A DNA stretch of 64,000 nt, taken from assembly GCF_009363755.1 (NCBI RefSeq), contig NZ_CP045417.1, positions 2,232,001 to 2,296,000 of the forward strand, given 5' to 3'. The position numbers were made by a program, and so were the translations under genes. The DNA comes from Halomonas sp. THAF5a (GTDB lineage Bacteria > Pseudomonadota > Gammaproteobacteria > Pseudomonadales > Halomonadaceae). The notes under the pieces were generated by a model that was given only the letters and a program-made list of their open reading frames with translations, was not told the origin of the DNA and did not search any database. Shown here one piece after another: positions 45,545-53,840 of the stretch (positions are counted from its first letter, which is position 1; each line of letters opens with the position of its first letter).

Positions 45545-45686
45545 GCTTTGGAGCCTCGCCGCCCGGGGCCAGCGAGGCGTGATCCCAACCCCGGGGAAGC
45601 AAGACAGGTGGCCGAAGGGCGCGGATGCATGTCGCCATGGCCTCCCCTATTCTGGGCGCCTGTATCATGAAGGAGGCATCGAGACC

Positions 45687-46118
45687 ATGTGGGACCAGCG
45701 CGAGATGACCCTGTCGCCGCGGACGCGGGGCTTTCACCGGATCACCGAGGAGATCGTCGCCGGCCTGCCGCGGCTGGGCGAGGTGCGGATCGGGCTCTTG
45801 CACGTGCAGCTGCTGCACACCTCGGCCTCGCTGACCCTCAACGAGAGCGCCGACCCGGACGTGCGCCACGACCTGGACGCCTTCCTGCGCGACCTGGTGC
45901 CCGGCGACCTGCCCTACTTCCGCCACACCCTGGAGGGCGACGACGATATGCCCGCCCACGTGGCGGCGAGCCTGCTGGGCACCCAGCTGACCGTGGCCGT
46001 GCGCGAGGGGCGTCTGGCGCTGGGCACCTGGCAGGGCATCTGGCTCGGCGAACACCGCGACCGGGGCGGTGCCCGCCACCTCGTCGCCACGCTCCAGGGC
46101 AGCCTGGACGACTCCTGA
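45687..46118 (+). CDS. yjbQ: YjbQ family protein (secondary thiamine-phosphate synthase-like)
   Basis: This 143-residue protein of the UPF0047/YjbQ family has LLHTSASLTLNESADPDVRHDLDAFL and LLGTQLTVAVREGRLALGTWQGIWLGEHRDRG, the two family blocks with their conserved His, Asp and Glu. Members can weakly replace thiamine-phosphate synthase in mutants; the real role is unclear. ATG at 45687 has AGGAGG 10 bp upstream. It stands alone, with a convergent lipoprotein gene 18 bp on. Confidence 0.85.
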   Translation: MWDQREMTLSPRTRGFHRITEEIVAGLPRLGEVRIGLLHVQLLHTSASLTLNESADPDVRHDLDAFLRDLVPGDLPYFRHTLEGDDDMPAHVAASLLGTQLTVAVREGRLALGTWQGIWLGEHRDRGGARHLVATLQGSLDDS

Positions 46119-46136
46119 CGCGCCCCCAACGGCCGA

Positions 46137-46490
46137 TCACTCTGCGGAGAGCCACTCGACGCGCTCCAGCGTCAAGCGCCGCCCCTCCGTGGGCGAGAAG
46201 CGAAAGCGGCCCTCCACCCGCACGGCCCCACCGAGATAGGGCGCGATACGCGCGTGGGGGAAGAGCTCGACCCGGTGCAGGTCCTCGTCCTCGATCCAGT
46301 AGTGCCGCGGCGCCTCGAAGCGGCGCACCACACCACTGGTCGCCACGCGTCGCCCGTCATGGGCGGCGGGGTTGCTCGCCAGCACCGGCAGCGGCACCTC
46401 GGCGAGGCGCTGCTGGCTGTCGCAGCCGGCCAGCAGCGCCGCGAAAAGGCCGGCGACGAGCCGGCCCGCGGGCCTCACAAAGGGGGTCAT
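46137..46490 (-). CDS. hypothetical lipoprotein with OB-fold-like domain
   Basis: This 117-residue protein has a lipoprotein signal peptide with lipobox LLAGC (Cys23). The mature part (GRRVATSGVVRRFEAPRHYWIEDED; GGAVRVEGRFRFSP) has the alternating pattern of an OB-fold, similar to small nucleic-acid-binding or tRNA_anti-type domains, but the similarity is only at pattern level. It lies 27 bp downstream of the MscS gene, likely in the same unit. Confidence 0.6.
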   Translation of the reverse strand: MTPFVRPAGRLVAGLFAALLAGCDSQQRLAEVPLPVLASNPAAHDGRRVATSGVVRRFEAPRHYWIEDEDLHRVELFPHARIAPYLGGAVRVEGRFRFSPTEGRRLTLERVEWLSAE

Positions 46491-46517
46491 GGCCTCTCTC
46501 CCACGCTAGGTGCCGGG

Positions 46518-48263
46518 CTACTCGGACGACGCGTCGGCATCGGGTGCCCCGGCCGAGTCGAGCGTCTCCACCCGCGCCGGTCGCCGGAGGTGCCGCTTGG
46601 GCGGGGTATCGCCCCGGGTGATGTCGTGTTCGCTGAGTACCACCACCGACCGGGGCCACCACTCGGGGTGGTGATCGCGGATGAAGGCCAGCAGCTTCTC
46701 GCGGACCTTTCCTTCGACCTCCCAGGCGCTGGTCGGCTCGGGGCCCATCAGGTAGAAGGACACCTCCTGGGTGGCCTCATGCTGGCCCGTCACGTAGCAG
46801 GACAGCGCGTGGTGATCGATGACCTGCTCCTCGGCCATCGCGAACTCCTTGAACTTCTCCCGCAGGGTCGCCACGTCGGCGCTGATGTGCAGGGTCAGCA
46901 CGATGGTCCGATAGAGCTTCGCGTTCTTCGAGGAGAGGTTCTGGTAGGGCTTCGACACGAAGTACCGCACCGGCACGACCAGGCGCCGCTCGTCCCAGGT
47001 CCTCAGGCGGATGAAGGTGTAGTAGATGCCCTCCACGTGACACCACTGGTCCTCGAAGATCAGCAGGTCGCCGATGCGGATCGGCTTGGTCAGCGAGATC
47101 TGGAAGGAGGCCAGGATATTGCCCAGCACGGCCTGGCCGGCGATACCCACCAGCACCGTCACCACGCTGGCCGAGGCCAGCAGCGTCATGCCCAGCGTCT
47201 CGAACAGGCTGACCTGGGCGATCACGTAGATCGCCACGGCGACCACGGTGATCAGGATCACGGCGCGACGCAGCGCATGGAGGTTGGTCAGCAGCTGGCG
47301 GTCGTCGCGGCTCTTGGCATCGTCGATCTCACCCACCAGTTGACGCGTCATGCGGATCAGCAGGGTATCCACCAGGCGCAGTGCGATCAGGCCCACCCCC
47401 CAGGCGAGGATGACGACCAGCAGCCCCCGCAGGAAGGCGGTGGCCAGGCCCGAGAAGGAGACCACGTAGTCCAGCAGCCACTGCGCCAGCAGCGACATGG
47501 TGATGAAGGCCAGGGGCAGCCGGATCATCTGCACGAAGACGCTGGCGAGCCCCGCCGGCAGGCGACTGGCCAGCAGGCCCATCAGGACATGCGTGACCCG
47601 CCCCGCCGCACCGATGAGCAGGAGGAAGGTCGGGATGGCGAACCACTCCCAGAGCTTCAACGCGCCCAACGACACCTGCAGGCGCTCGGGCAGGTGATCC
47701 TCCAGCCAGGAGGGGCCGTATTTCTCGTAGAGCCGGGGAATCGCGGAGATCGTCTCCGGCGCGATCAGCCAGACGGGATCCTGCTCGCCCACCCGGTAGC
47801 GGGCGATCCGTACCTCGTAGCTCCGACCGTCGAGCTCGAGACTGGCGAGTTGGAGGTTGCGCCGCGGCTGGCCTGCGCGGGCGCTCTTCCCCGAGGGATC
47901 CACGACCATGGCATCCTGGCGCGAAGGGAGGCCGGAGACGTTGATCCACTCTCCCCGCTGGAGCACGGCGGCCAGCTGCCTGGCCAGCACCGCGCCGCGT
48001 TCGGCCTGCTCGTCGGGAGGCAGATCGAGGAGGTTGAGGAGGTGGGCCGCGGAGGCATAGTCGCTCTCCTCGGTCAGCGTCAGGAAGCTGCGCACCGCAT
48101 CGCGGGGCGTTCGCCGCTCGACCTCGTCGGGCGGCTCCCCGAGGCCGGCATTCAGCGAGTCGATCGTGAGCCAGCGCGAGTTCTCCGCCACCTCCTGGGC
48201 CAGGCCCAGACAGGAGGCGGCCAGCAGCAGCATCGCCAGGCTCCCGGCAAGCAGCGTCTTCAT
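46518..48263 (-). CDS. mechanosensitive ion channel (MscS family)
   Basis: This 581-residue protein begins with a signal peptide (MKTLLAGSLAMLLLAASCLGLA) and a long periplasmic part to about residue 190. Several membrane helices follow, then the MscS pore helix and beta domain (LASASVVTVLVGIAGQAVLGNILASFQISLTKPIRIGDLL). It is larger than E. coli MscS (286), like the YbdG/YnaI class. It would release solutes on hypo-osmotic shock, which suits a halophile. ATG at 48263 has GGAG 4 bp upstream; it is divergent from the ChaN-like gene. Confidence 0.85.
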   Translation of the reverse strand: MKTLLAGSLAMLLLAASCLGLAQEVAENSRWLTIDSLNAGLGEPPDEVERRTPRDAVRSFLTLTEESDYASAAHLLNLLDLPPDEQAERGAVLARQLAAVLQRGEWINVSGLPSRQDAMVVDPSGKSARAGQPRRNLQLASLELDGRSYEVRIARYRVGEQDPVWLIAPETISAIPRLYEKYGPSWLEDHLPERLQVSLGALKLWEWFAIPTFLLLIGAAGRVTHVLMGLLASRLPAGLASVFVQMIRLPLAFITMSLLAQWLLDYVVSFSGLATAFLRGLLVVILAWGVGLIALRLVDTLLIRMTRQLVGEIDDAKSRDDRQLLTNLHALRRAVILITVVAVAIYVIAQVSLFETLGMTLLASASVVTVLVGIAGQAVLGNILASFQISLTKPIRIGDLLIFEDQWCHVEGIYYTFIRLRTWDERRLVVPVRYFVSKPYQNLSSKNAKLYRTIVLTLHISADVATLREKFKEFAMAEEQVIDHHALSCYVTGQHEATQEVSFYLMGPEPTSAWEVEGKVREKLLAFIRDHHPEWWPRSVVVLSEHDITRGDTPPKRHLRRPARVETLDSAGAPDADASSE

Positions 48264-48398
48264 AGGTCTCCTTTCCCGGTGATCGTGCCTCATCCGTGTC
48301 GGCCGTCGCCCTCTTTCCCCCCACCGGGCCACGGGGTAGGGTGAGAACCGCCCGCCTCGCTGCCGGGCGCGAACCACCACGATAATCCGAGATCCTCG

Positions 48399-49586
48399 AT
48401 GTCGCCACTTCGACTCCTTCTCCATCGCCGCCTCGCCCGGCCGTTCGCCTTCGCCATGGCCCTGGCCGTGCCCTGCGCCACCGCCCTCGCCGCGCCGTCC
48501 GCGACCTCCCTCGACGCCCAGGCGTGCCCCGCCCCCGGCGAGTGGGTGACCGACGACGGCGAGCGGCGCTCCACCGCGGCGCTGATGCCCGAGCTCGCCG
48601 AGCGCCGGGTGCTGCTGCTCGGCGAACGCCACGACCGCCTCGATCACCACCGCTGGCAGCTCCACACCCTGGCCGCCCTGCATGCGCACCGCCCGTCCCT
48701 GGTGATCGGCCTGGAGATGCTGCCCCGCGAGGCCCAGCCGGCGCTGGACGCCTGGATCGCCGGCGAGCTCGACGAGGCGGCGTTCCTCGCGGCGAGCGAC
48801 TGGCAGCGGGCCTGGGGCTTCGATCCCGCCCTCTACCTGCCGATCCTTCACTTCGCACGGATGCAGCGGATCCCGCTGGTGGCCCTCAACGTCGCCCCCG
48901 CCCTCCGCGCTCGCCTGGCCGCCGAGGGCTGGGAGAGCGTGCCGGCGAAGGAGCGCTTCGGCATCACCCCGCCGGCCCCGGCCGCGCCGGCCTATCGCGA
49001 GCGCCTCACGGCGATCTTCGAACAGCACGCCGACCTCGACGACGATCCCGCCGCCCTCGAACGCTTCATCGCCGCCCAGCTGGTCTGGGACCGTGCCATG
49101 GCCGCGGCGCTGTCTGACGCCTCGACCCCCGACACCCTGGTGGTGGGGCTGATGGGCCAGGGGCATCTCGCCGATGGCGACGGCGTGCCCGCGCAGCTCG
49201 ACGACCTGGGCCTCGCCGATCACCGGAGCCTGCTGCCCTGGACGCCGGGGGAGGACTGCGCCGCGCCGACGGCGCACGCCGACGCGCACTACGTGCTGGG
49301 CGACGAGTCCGCCTTCCAGCCCGCCGAACCGCCGCGCCTGGGCGTGCTGCTCGAGGCCCACCCGGAGGGCGTGCGCGTGGTGAGCGTCTCCGAGGCGAGC
49401 GTGGCCGAGCAGGCGGGGCTCGAGGCGGGCGACGTGATCGTCTCCGCCGCCGGCATCGCCGTCGAGCGCCCCACCGACCTCAGCGCCATCCTTCGCCGCC
49501 AGGCCCCGGGCACCCTGCTGCCGCTGAGGGTCCAGCGTGACGGCGCCGTCCGGGAGCGGCTGGCACGCTTTCCCCCCGCGGGCTGA
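48399..49586 (+). CDS. ChaN-like (haem-binding uptake family) protein with C-terminal PDZ domain
   Basis: This 395-residue exported protein has a signal peptide ending near ALA-AP (about residue 31). Residues 60-290 form a ChaN/DUF399-type domain with LLGERHD, RPSLVIGLEMLPREAQP and GLMGQGHLADGDGVPAQL. Residues 305-395 form a PDZ domain (LGVLLEAHPEGVRVVSVSEASVAEQAGLEAGDVIVSAAG). ChaN proteins bind haem and are linked to iron uptake. The PDZ fusion would add peptide binding or protein contact. No TonB receptor is next to it. Confidence 0.8.
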   Translation: MSPLRLLLHRRLARPFAFAMALAVPCATALAAPSATSLDAQACPAPGEWVTDDGERRSTAALMPELAERRVLLLGERHDRLDHHRWQLHTLAALHAHRPSLVIGLEMLPREAQPALDAWIAGELDEAAFLAASDWQRAWGFDPALYLPILHFARMQRIPLVALNVAPALRARLAAEGWESVPAKERFGITPPAPAAPAYRERLTAIFEQHADLDDDPAALERFIAAQLVWDRAMAAALSDASTPDTLVVGLMGQGHLADGDGVPAQLDDLGLADHRSLLPWTPGEDCAAPTAHADAHYVLGDESAFQPAEPPRLGVLLEAHPEGVRVVSVSEASVAEQAGLEAGDVIVSAAGIAVERPTDLSAILRRQAPGTLLPLRVQRDGAVRERLARFPPAG

Positions 49587-49732
49587 CACCCCCGGGCCGG
49601 CCTGCGTCGGCCTCACCGGGCCGGGGCGACGGCGCCCCGGACGGGCTATGCTGAAGGGATGGAAGGCACCATCCACCCACAGGGAGGCCACCACTGACGA
49701 CCCCGGCCCGAGCGGCCGAAGGAGGAAGTGTC

Positions 49733-50203
49733 ATGAGCATGCCCATGACGATCCGGGAGTATCTCCGCGCCTGTGACATCGACTTCGAGGAAGTCCCCCA
49801 CCCCCGCGAGGTGAGCAGCAGCCGCATCGCCGAACGGGCCCACGTTGCCGGCGACCAGATGGCCAAGGCGGTCATGCTGAAGGGCGACGCCGGCTATCGC
49901 CTGGCCGTGCTGCCGAGCACCTGCGATGCCGATCTCGACCGCCTCGCGGCGCTCTTCCACGAGCGGGTCGAGCTGGCCTCGGAGCCGCAGATCGCCGAGG
50001 CCTTCACCGACTGCGACCCCGGCGCCACCACCCCGGTGGGCCAGGCCTACGGCCTGCGGGTCTACATCGACGACATGCTGCGCCACCAGTCCGATATCTA
50101 CTTCGAGGCCGGCGACCACCGGACCCTGGTCCACATGAGCGGCCGCGAGTTCGACCGCCTGATGACCGACAGCCCGCACGGCCACTTCAGCCGGCACCAC
50201 TGA
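49733..50203 (+). CDS. YbaK/prolyl-tRNA deacylase-like editing protein
   Basis: This 156-residue protein of the aminoacyl-tRNA editing superfamily removes wrongly charged amino acids from tRNA. It has the MAKAVMLKGDAGYRLAVLPST core with the conserved lysine (K45-like) and DPGATTPVGQAYGLRVYIDD. A -10-like TATGCT lies at 49647-49652. Which mis-acylated tRNA it edits is unknown (Ala-tRNAPro and Cys-tRNAPro are common). The gene is followed by a strong GC hairpin (50225-50256). Confidence 0.8.
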   Translation: MSMPMTIREYLRACDIDFEEVPHPREVSSSRIAERAHVAGDQMAKAVMLKGDAGYRLAVLPSTCDADLDRLAALFHERVELASEPQIAEAFTDCDPGATTPVGQAYGLRVYIDDMLRHQSDIYFEAGDHRTLVHMSGREFDRLMTDSPHGHFSRHH

Positions 50204-50304
50204 GCCAACGTCACCGCGCCCCTTCCGGCCGCGCCCCCGCCCGGGGTCGCGGCCGGCCTGTCGCTCGCCTTGCCTGAGGCGAGCCCCCCGCCTACACCTT
50301 GAGG

Positions 50305-52008
50305 ATGAGACCGCTTTTCGCCGCCGCCTCCGCCGGCCGCTCGCCGCTGGCCGTCGTCCGCTTCCTGGGGCTGGTGCTGCTGGGCGCCGTGATCGGCGCC
50401 ATTGCCGCCCTCCTCGCCGAGGGCTTCGTCGCCGCGGTGCTGTGGCTAAACGACCGGCTGCTGGTCTCGCCGCGCAGCCGAATGATGTTCGACCACCCCG
50501 GCCTGCTGGGCGCCATCACCGTGGCGGTGCCGGCCCTCGGCGGCCTGGCGGTCGGCCTGATGCATCGCGCCATCCCCGAGGGGCGTCCGCACACCCCGGC
50601 CGACGCGATCGCCGCCGTGCAGACCCGCCGCGGCCGCCTGCCGGCACGGGCCGGCGGCCTCTCGGCACTCGGCGCCCTGGGCTCGCTGGGTGCCCGGCTG
50701 CTGCGCCTGGGTCGCTCCGAGGACAACGTCACCATCGCCTGCGGGGTGGCCGCCGCCATCGCCACCGCCTTCAATGCGCCCCTGGCCGGCATCGTCTTCG
50801 CCCACGAGGTGGTCCTGCGCCACTACGCCCTGCGCGCCTTCGCCCCGGTGGCCGCGGCGGCCCTGGTCGGCCACGTCATCGCCGCCAACCTGCTCCAGCG
50901 CGGCGCGCTCTTCCACGTCGCCGAGTCCGTCGTGCCGCGCCCCTGGGAGTTCGTCGCCTTCCTCGCCATCGGCGGCCTCGGCGCCCTGGTCGCCGGGGCC
51001 TACATGGGCACCCTGCTCGGCGTGGGCCGCCTGGCGCAGCGCCTGCCACTCGCCGCGCCGCTGCGCCCGGCACTGGCCGGCGCCCTGCTCGGCCTCGCCG
51101 CCCTCTGGGTCCCCGATATCCTCGGCATGGGCCAGGAGACCCTGCGCTTCGCCACCATCGCCGGCGCCTTCGGCGGCGGCGAGCTGCTGGCGGTCCTGGT
51201 GCTCAAGATCGCCGCCACCGGGCTCTGCCTGGGCATGGGCTTCGGCGGCGGCGTGTTCAGCCCGGCGCTGGTCATCGGCACCCTGTTCGGCGCGCTCTGC
51301 GCCGGCGGCGTCGGCGCGCTCGGCGGAGCGACCCAGGAGACCTTCGTCTTCTACGCCGTCTGCGGCATGGTGGCGGTCACCGCGCCGGTGATCGGTGCTC
51401 CCCTGACCACCCTGCTGATCGTCTTCGAGCTGACCGGCAGCTACGCGCTGACCACCGCAGCGCTGGCGAGCGTGACCCTCGCGAGCCCCATCGCCGCCCA
51501 GCTCTTCGGCCGCTCACTGTTCGATATCCAGCTCGCCGCGCGCGGCCTGGACCTCTCCGCCGGACGCGGCCGCGCCGTGCTGCGCGCGACCCCGGTGCTG
51601 GAGTACCTCTCCCGGGAGGGTGTGACCCTGAGCCCGCAGACGCCGGTGGCCGAGGCGATCACCGCGCTGGGCCGGGCCCGCCACGGCGAGGGCTACCTGG
51701 TCGACGAGGCGGGCCGCTACCAAGGCTGCGTCAGCCTGGCCGACCTGGAGGCGGCGCGCGAGACCCTGCCGGATGAAACCGACACAGCACCGCAAGTGGA
51801 GGAAGTCGCCCCGCTGGCAAGGCCCGTGCTGGCCCCCGACGCCACCCTCTGGGACGCCATGGCGGCGCTGGAGGAGGTCACCGGCGAGGCCCTGCCGGTG
51901 GTCGACGCCGAGGGGGTCTTCCTGGGCGTGATCTTCGAGGCGAGCATCGCCCGCGCCTACCTGGCCCGCGGCGACGAGCTGAGACGGGAGGAGCATGGGA
52001 CGGGATAA
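50305..52008 (+). CDS. CLC-type chloride channel/transporter with CBS pair, lacking the GREGP-like segment
   Basis: This 567-residue protein has the CLC helices NAPLAGIVFAHEVVLRHYALRAFAPV, GFGGGVFSPALVIGTLFGALC (GxFxP filter part) and GAPLTTLLIVFELTGSYALTT, with a CBS domain pair at about residues 430-565. Where the family has the GREGP (or similar xxxGP) filter motif, residues 117-135 read GGLSALGALGSLGARLLRLG, so a segment of around 20 residues appears to be missing in frame. Start choice ATG 50305 over TTG 50299 is uncertain. Its end overlaps the binding-protein gene by 14 bp. Confidence 0.78.
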   Translation: MRPLFAAASAGRSPLAVVRFLGLVLLGAVIGAIAALLAEGFVAAVLWLNDRLLVSPRSRMMFDHPGLLGAITVAVPALGGLAVGLMHRAIPEGRPHTPADAIAAVQTRRGRLPARAGGLSALGALGSLGARLLRLGRSEDNVTIACGVAAAIATAFNAPLAGIVFAHEVVLRHYALRAFAPVAAAALVGHVIAANLLQRGALFHVAESVVPRPWEFVAFLAIGGLGALVAGAYMGTLLGVGRLAQRLPLAAPLRPALAGALLGLAALWVPDILGMGQETLRFATIAGAFGGGELLAVLVLKIAATGLCLGMGFGGGVFSPALVIGTLFGALCAGGVGALGGATQETFVFYAVCGMVAVTAPVIGAPLTTLLIVFELTGSYALTTAALASVTLASPIAAQLFGRSLFDIQLAARGLDLSAGRGRAVLRATPVLEYLSREGVTLSPQTPVAEAITALGRARHGEGYLVDEAGRYQGCVSLADLEAARETLPDETDTAPQVEEVAPLARPVLAPDATLWDAMAALEEVTGEALPVVDAEGVFLGVIFEASIARAYLARGDELRREEHGTG

Positions 52009-53176
52009 CCGCAGGCCACATCGCGCGGCGCGCCGGCTGGGGTTGAGACTGGGGTTGAGCCTGTGGCTGGCGCTGGCCCTGGTCGCCGCGCCCCTGGCGG
52101 CCGAGGAGGAGGCCCTGGTCGTGCTGAGCTGGGGCGGGGCCTACGAGCGCGCCCAGCGGGCGGCGCTGTTCGCGCCCTACACCGCCGCCACCGGACGTCA
52201 GGTGAGCGTGCAGCAGTACGACGGAGGCATCCAGGCGCTCCGGCGCGCGGTGGCCGCGGGCGAGGTGCCCTGGGATCTGATCGACATGACCCGCAGCGAG
52301 GCGATGGCCGCCTGCGACGAGGGGCTCCTCGCGCCGCTCGCGCCCGAGTGGCTCGCCCCGGCACCGGACGGCACCCCGGCCGAGGAGGACTTCCTGCCGG
52401 GCGCCCTCGGGCGCTGCGCCCTCACCCACAGCCTCTTCGCCACCGTGATCGCCTACCGCACCGACGCCTTCCCGGGCCGGCGCCCGACGCGGATCGCCGA
52501 CCTCTTCGACCAGCAGCGCTTTCCCGGCCCCCGCGCCCTGCAGGACACCCCGGCGGTCAACCTGGAGTGGGCGCTGCTCTCCTATCGGGTGCCCCGGGAG
52601 GAGCTCTACCGGCTTCTCAGCACGCGCCGCGGGCTGGACCTGGCCTGGGCACGCCTGGACGGCCTCGACGAGATCCGCTGGTGGCGAGCCGGCGACGCCC
52701 CGCCGCGCCTGCTGGCCGAGGGCGAGGTCGTGATGGCCTCGGGCTACAACGGCCGCTTCTTCGAGGCCATGATCCAGGGCGACGCGCCCATCGAGATCCT
52801 CTGGGACGGCCAGGTCCAGGAGCACGAGACCTGGGCGATCCCCCGCGGCGCGCCCCACCCCGAGGCGGCGCGCGACTTCCTGCGCTTCGCCACCGCCACC
52901 GAACGCCTCGTCGAGCTGGCCCGGCGCATCCCCTACGGCCCGGCCCGGCGCTCCGCGGCGGGGCGGGTCACCACCCACCCCGAGAGCGGCGTGGACATGC
53001 GCCTGCACATCCCGACCCACCCGCTGAACGCCGAGCGGGCGGTGACCAAGGACGAGACCTGGTACGCCCGCACCCGCCCGCGCATCCAGGCGCTCTTCGA
53101 CGCCTGGCGCGAGGCGCGCGAGGCGCGGCGAGGGCCGGCCGCGAACACCGTGACGCCCTCCGACCCGAACGAATGA
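51995..53176 (+). CDS. polyamine-type ABC transporter substrate-binding protein (orphan)
   Basis: This 393-residue exported binding protein has a signal peptide (LGLSLWLALALVAAPLAAEE, cleavage near residue 36) and the PotD/PotF-like start VLSWGGAYERAQRAALFAPY. WDLIDMTRSEAMAACDEGLLAPL and FRDAFPG-like regions match spermidine/putrescine-type binding proteins. No permease or ATPase gene adjoins it. Its start lies inside the end of the CLC gene, so both may be co-expressed. Ligand unknown; polyamine, mannopine or similar is possible. Confidence 0.8.
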   Translation: MGRDNRRPHRAARRLGLRLGLSLWLALALVAAPLAAEEEALVVLSWGGAYERAQRAALFAPYTAATGRQVSVQQYDGGIQALRRAVAAGEVPWDLIDMTRSEAMAACDEGLLAPLAPEWLAPAPDGTPAEEDFLPGALGRCALTHSLFATVIAYRTDAFPGRRPTRIADLFDQQRFPGPRALQDTPAVNLEWALLSYRVPREELYRLLSTRRGLDLAWARLDGLDEIRWWRAGDAPPRLLAEGEVVMASGYNGRFFEAMIQGDAPIEILWDGQVQEHETWAIPRGAPHPEAARDFLRFATATERLVELARRIPYGPARRSAAGRVTTHPESGVDMRLHIPTHPLNAERAVTKDETWYARTRPRIQALFDAWREAREARRGPAANTVTPSDPNE

Positions 53177-53198
53177 CGAAGGCAGAGGGCAGAGCCCC

Positions 53199-53840
53199 TC
53201 AGTGCACCGAGAGCGAGTCGACCAGCATGATCTCGCAGGCGCCCTGGCCCGTGTCGGTGCGACGCATGCTGGTACGCCAGGTCCAGTCGTCTCCCTCGAT
53301 GTCGACCAGGTGACCGCGCAGGGTCACCCGGTCGCCGGCCTCGAGTCGCTTGAGCGCCGCCATCGTCGGCTCATTGCCGGCGAGCATGTGGATGTTGCTG
53401 CTGTGGCGTGCGATCGCCCGGGCGGGGATCGGCGGCCGGGACTCGGACCGCCAGTAGTACCAACGGTGTCGCTGCGCGATCTCCAGCGCCTCGATCACGC
53501 CCTCCTCGGCCATCGGGCCCCAGCCCAGCGCCAGGTCCAGCGGGGAGAGCCGGGCGTCGCGCCCCAGGCGATACGCCCGACTCGACAGCACCCGGGCGGT
53601 GAGCTCGAAGGTGGCTCGTGGCACCACCTCGACGCCGAGCCCGTCGACCGGCAGGCGACGAGGTGCCGTCTCGATGTCGACCTGGCGGGGCGGGTCGGCG
53701 ACGGTGAGCAGCGGGGCCGCCTCGGGCAGGGGGTGATGCTCGGCGATGGCGGTGGCCACCACCTCCGCCGGCGGCGCGATCACGAAACGAAAGAGCGCCC
53801 AGCCGCAGAGCCCCAGCAGGGCGAGGCGCTTCACGGGCAT
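53199..53840 (-). CDS. conserved hypothetical membrane-anchored protein
   Basis: This 213-residue protein has an N-terminal membrane helix (LALLGLCGWALFRFVIAP) and a periplasmic part. Conserved-looking features are LSPLDLALGWGPMAE, HSSNIHMLAGNEPTMAALKRLEAGDRVTLRGHLVDI and a C-terminal TGQGACEIMLVD. I have seen this pattern only in uncharacterised proteins and cannot assign a function. It overlaps the end of the upstream methyltransferase gene by 10 bp. Confidence 0.7.
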   Translation of the reverse strand: MPVKRLALLGLCGWALFRFVIAPPAEVVATAIAEHHPLPEAAPLLTVADPPRQVDIETAPRRLPVDGLGVEVVPRATFELTARVLSSRAYRLGRDARLSPLDLALGWGPMAEEGVIEALEIAQRHRWYYWRSESRPPIPARAIARHSSNIHMLAGNEPTMAALKRLEAGDRVTLRGHLVDIEGDDWTWRTSMRRTDTGQGACEIMLVDSLSVH

